Position numbers and translations under genes: made by a program. From assembly GCF_013868415.1 (NCBI RefSeq), contig NZ_JACEMT010000043.1, positions 62,001 through 126,000 of the forward strand: a stretch of 64,000 nucleotides of DNA, given 5' to 3'. Under the pieces are notes generated by a model that searched no databases, had not been told where the DNA came from, and worked only from the letters and a program-made list of their open reading frames with translations. The stretch is from Marinobacterium marinum. GTDB lineage: Bacteria; Pseudomonadota; Gammaproteobacteria; Pseudomonadales; Balneatricaceae. Positions 63,598 to 64,000 of this stretch are shown piece by piece; position 1 is the stretch's first letter; each line of letters starts with the position of its first letter.

Positions 63598-64000
63598 TCA
63601 GGCGTTGGTCTCGTTTTCCGGCAGCAAAGTCCCCTTGATTTGGTAGGACTTGCCACGGAAAAAGGCCAGCTCTTCATTGTTCTGATTGTAAACAGTGATG
63701 TCATAGACACCGGTTCGGCCCTTGCGCTGACGCTCCTGGGCAACGGCAGTCAGAGTATCGTCCAGAAAGCCGGGGGCGACATATTCAATGCTGCAGCCGC
63801 TGGCAACGGTTACCTTGTTGTAACTGTTACATGCGTGGGCAAATGCCGTATCCGACAGAGCAAAAATGAAACCGCCATGGCACATGCCGTGGCCATTGAG
63901 CATGTCCTTGCGGATGGTCATGGTCAGGCGGGCGTAGCCCGGGCGGGTTTCTGCAACATCGATCCCCAGTCCCTGGGCGGCATAATCGGTTTCATGCATG
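63598..64000 (-). CDS. paaI: Hydroxyphenylacetyl-CoA thioesterase PaaI (start at or beyond edge)
   Basis: A hotdog-fold thioesterase; 133 residues are visible. NGHGMCHGGFIFALSDTAFA is the PaaI motif, with the catalytic Asp in LSDTAFA. It hydrolyses ring-hydroxylated phenylacetyl-CoA that would stall the pathway. E. coli PaaI has about a dozen more residues before the segment that aligns with ALGID, so the ATG at 63999 is probably internal and the gene continues past the right edge. It is 11 bp upstream of paaJ, in one operon. Confidence 0.92.
   Translation of the reverse strand, partial: MHETDYAAQGLGIDVAETRPGYARLTMTIRKDMLNGHGMCHGGFIFALSDTAFAHACNSYNKVTVASGCSIEYVAPGFLDDTLTAVAQERQRKGRTGVYDITVYNQNNEELAFFRGKSYQIKGTLLPENETNA

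Overview
The window looks like chromosome from a marine-type gammaproteobacterium of moderately high GC, closest in flavour to Oceanospirillaceae such as Marinobacterium. I infer this from gene content alone: several TRAP transporter parts, a Pseudomonas-like PQQ alcohol oxidation and NO-sensing cluster, and a Vibrio-like LuxP. Apart from one decayed insertion sequence the region is ordinary chromosome. No phage, plasmid, integron or CRISPR array is visible.

Layout. 1-8 kb: the edge of an AraC-type regulator gene, then a self-regulated RND efflux operon on the minus strand (tetR, adaptor, pump, outer-membrane channel) with a two-site operator, a GGDEF protein and an aspartate aminotransferase. 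8.9-14.6 kb: uvrB, a TauE/SafE permease, and a luxP homologue overlapping a NarX-class sensor kinase gene. 14.6-17.1 kb: a secreted orphan protein, an IS3-type remnant, tRNA-Val(GAC), and a Met/Gly/His-rich CpxP/Spy-like protein. 17.2-25.4 kb: a five-gene envelope locus (DUF1329, DUF1302, AraC regulator, Ycf48-like propeller, MMPL/RND exporter). 25.7-37 kb: 1-Cys peroxiredoxin, BetT-type transporter, a LysR / class II aldolase / TRAP receptor locus, an OprC-like copper receptor, a LysE-type exporter, a cold-shock/DUF3465 fusion and a TerB-like membrane protein. 37.1-40.3 kb: a TrpXYZ-like ABC transporter behind a structured leader, and a small orphan protein.

40.4-48.3 kb is a beta-alanine-type module: TRAP dctPQM and a LysR gene on the minus strand, and an omega-aminotransferase plus a CoA-acylating semialdehyde dehydrogenase on the plus strand. 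Both sides carry the same 20-bp upstream motif in the same orientation relative to transcription. An AraC regulator and an EamA permease follow.

49.5-58.2 kb is an alcohol-oxidation and signalling island: a PQQ alcohol dehydrogenase with the lanthanide-type aspartate, a porin, NosP-like FIST protein, NahK-like hybrid kinase, ErbR/AgmR-like response regulator and a PQQ-associated CXXCW protein. 58.4-64 kb holds a PilZ protein, an EamA permease, NsrR, an intergenic region with two plus-strand terminators, Rnk, and the end of a phenylacetate operon (paaI, paaJ, paaK) that runs off the right edge.

The most notable system is the LuxP homologue. It keeps all eight residues I recall contacting borated AI-2 in Vibrio LuxP, but its partner is a HisKA_3 kinase and not a LuxQ-type hybrid kinase. 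Next in interest are the DUF1302/DUF1329/Ycf48/MMPL locus, the joint placement of NO sensing with probable lanthanide alcohol oxidation, and several candidate regulatory RNAs. Function assignments come from recognised motifs and remembered family sequences; no database search was run.
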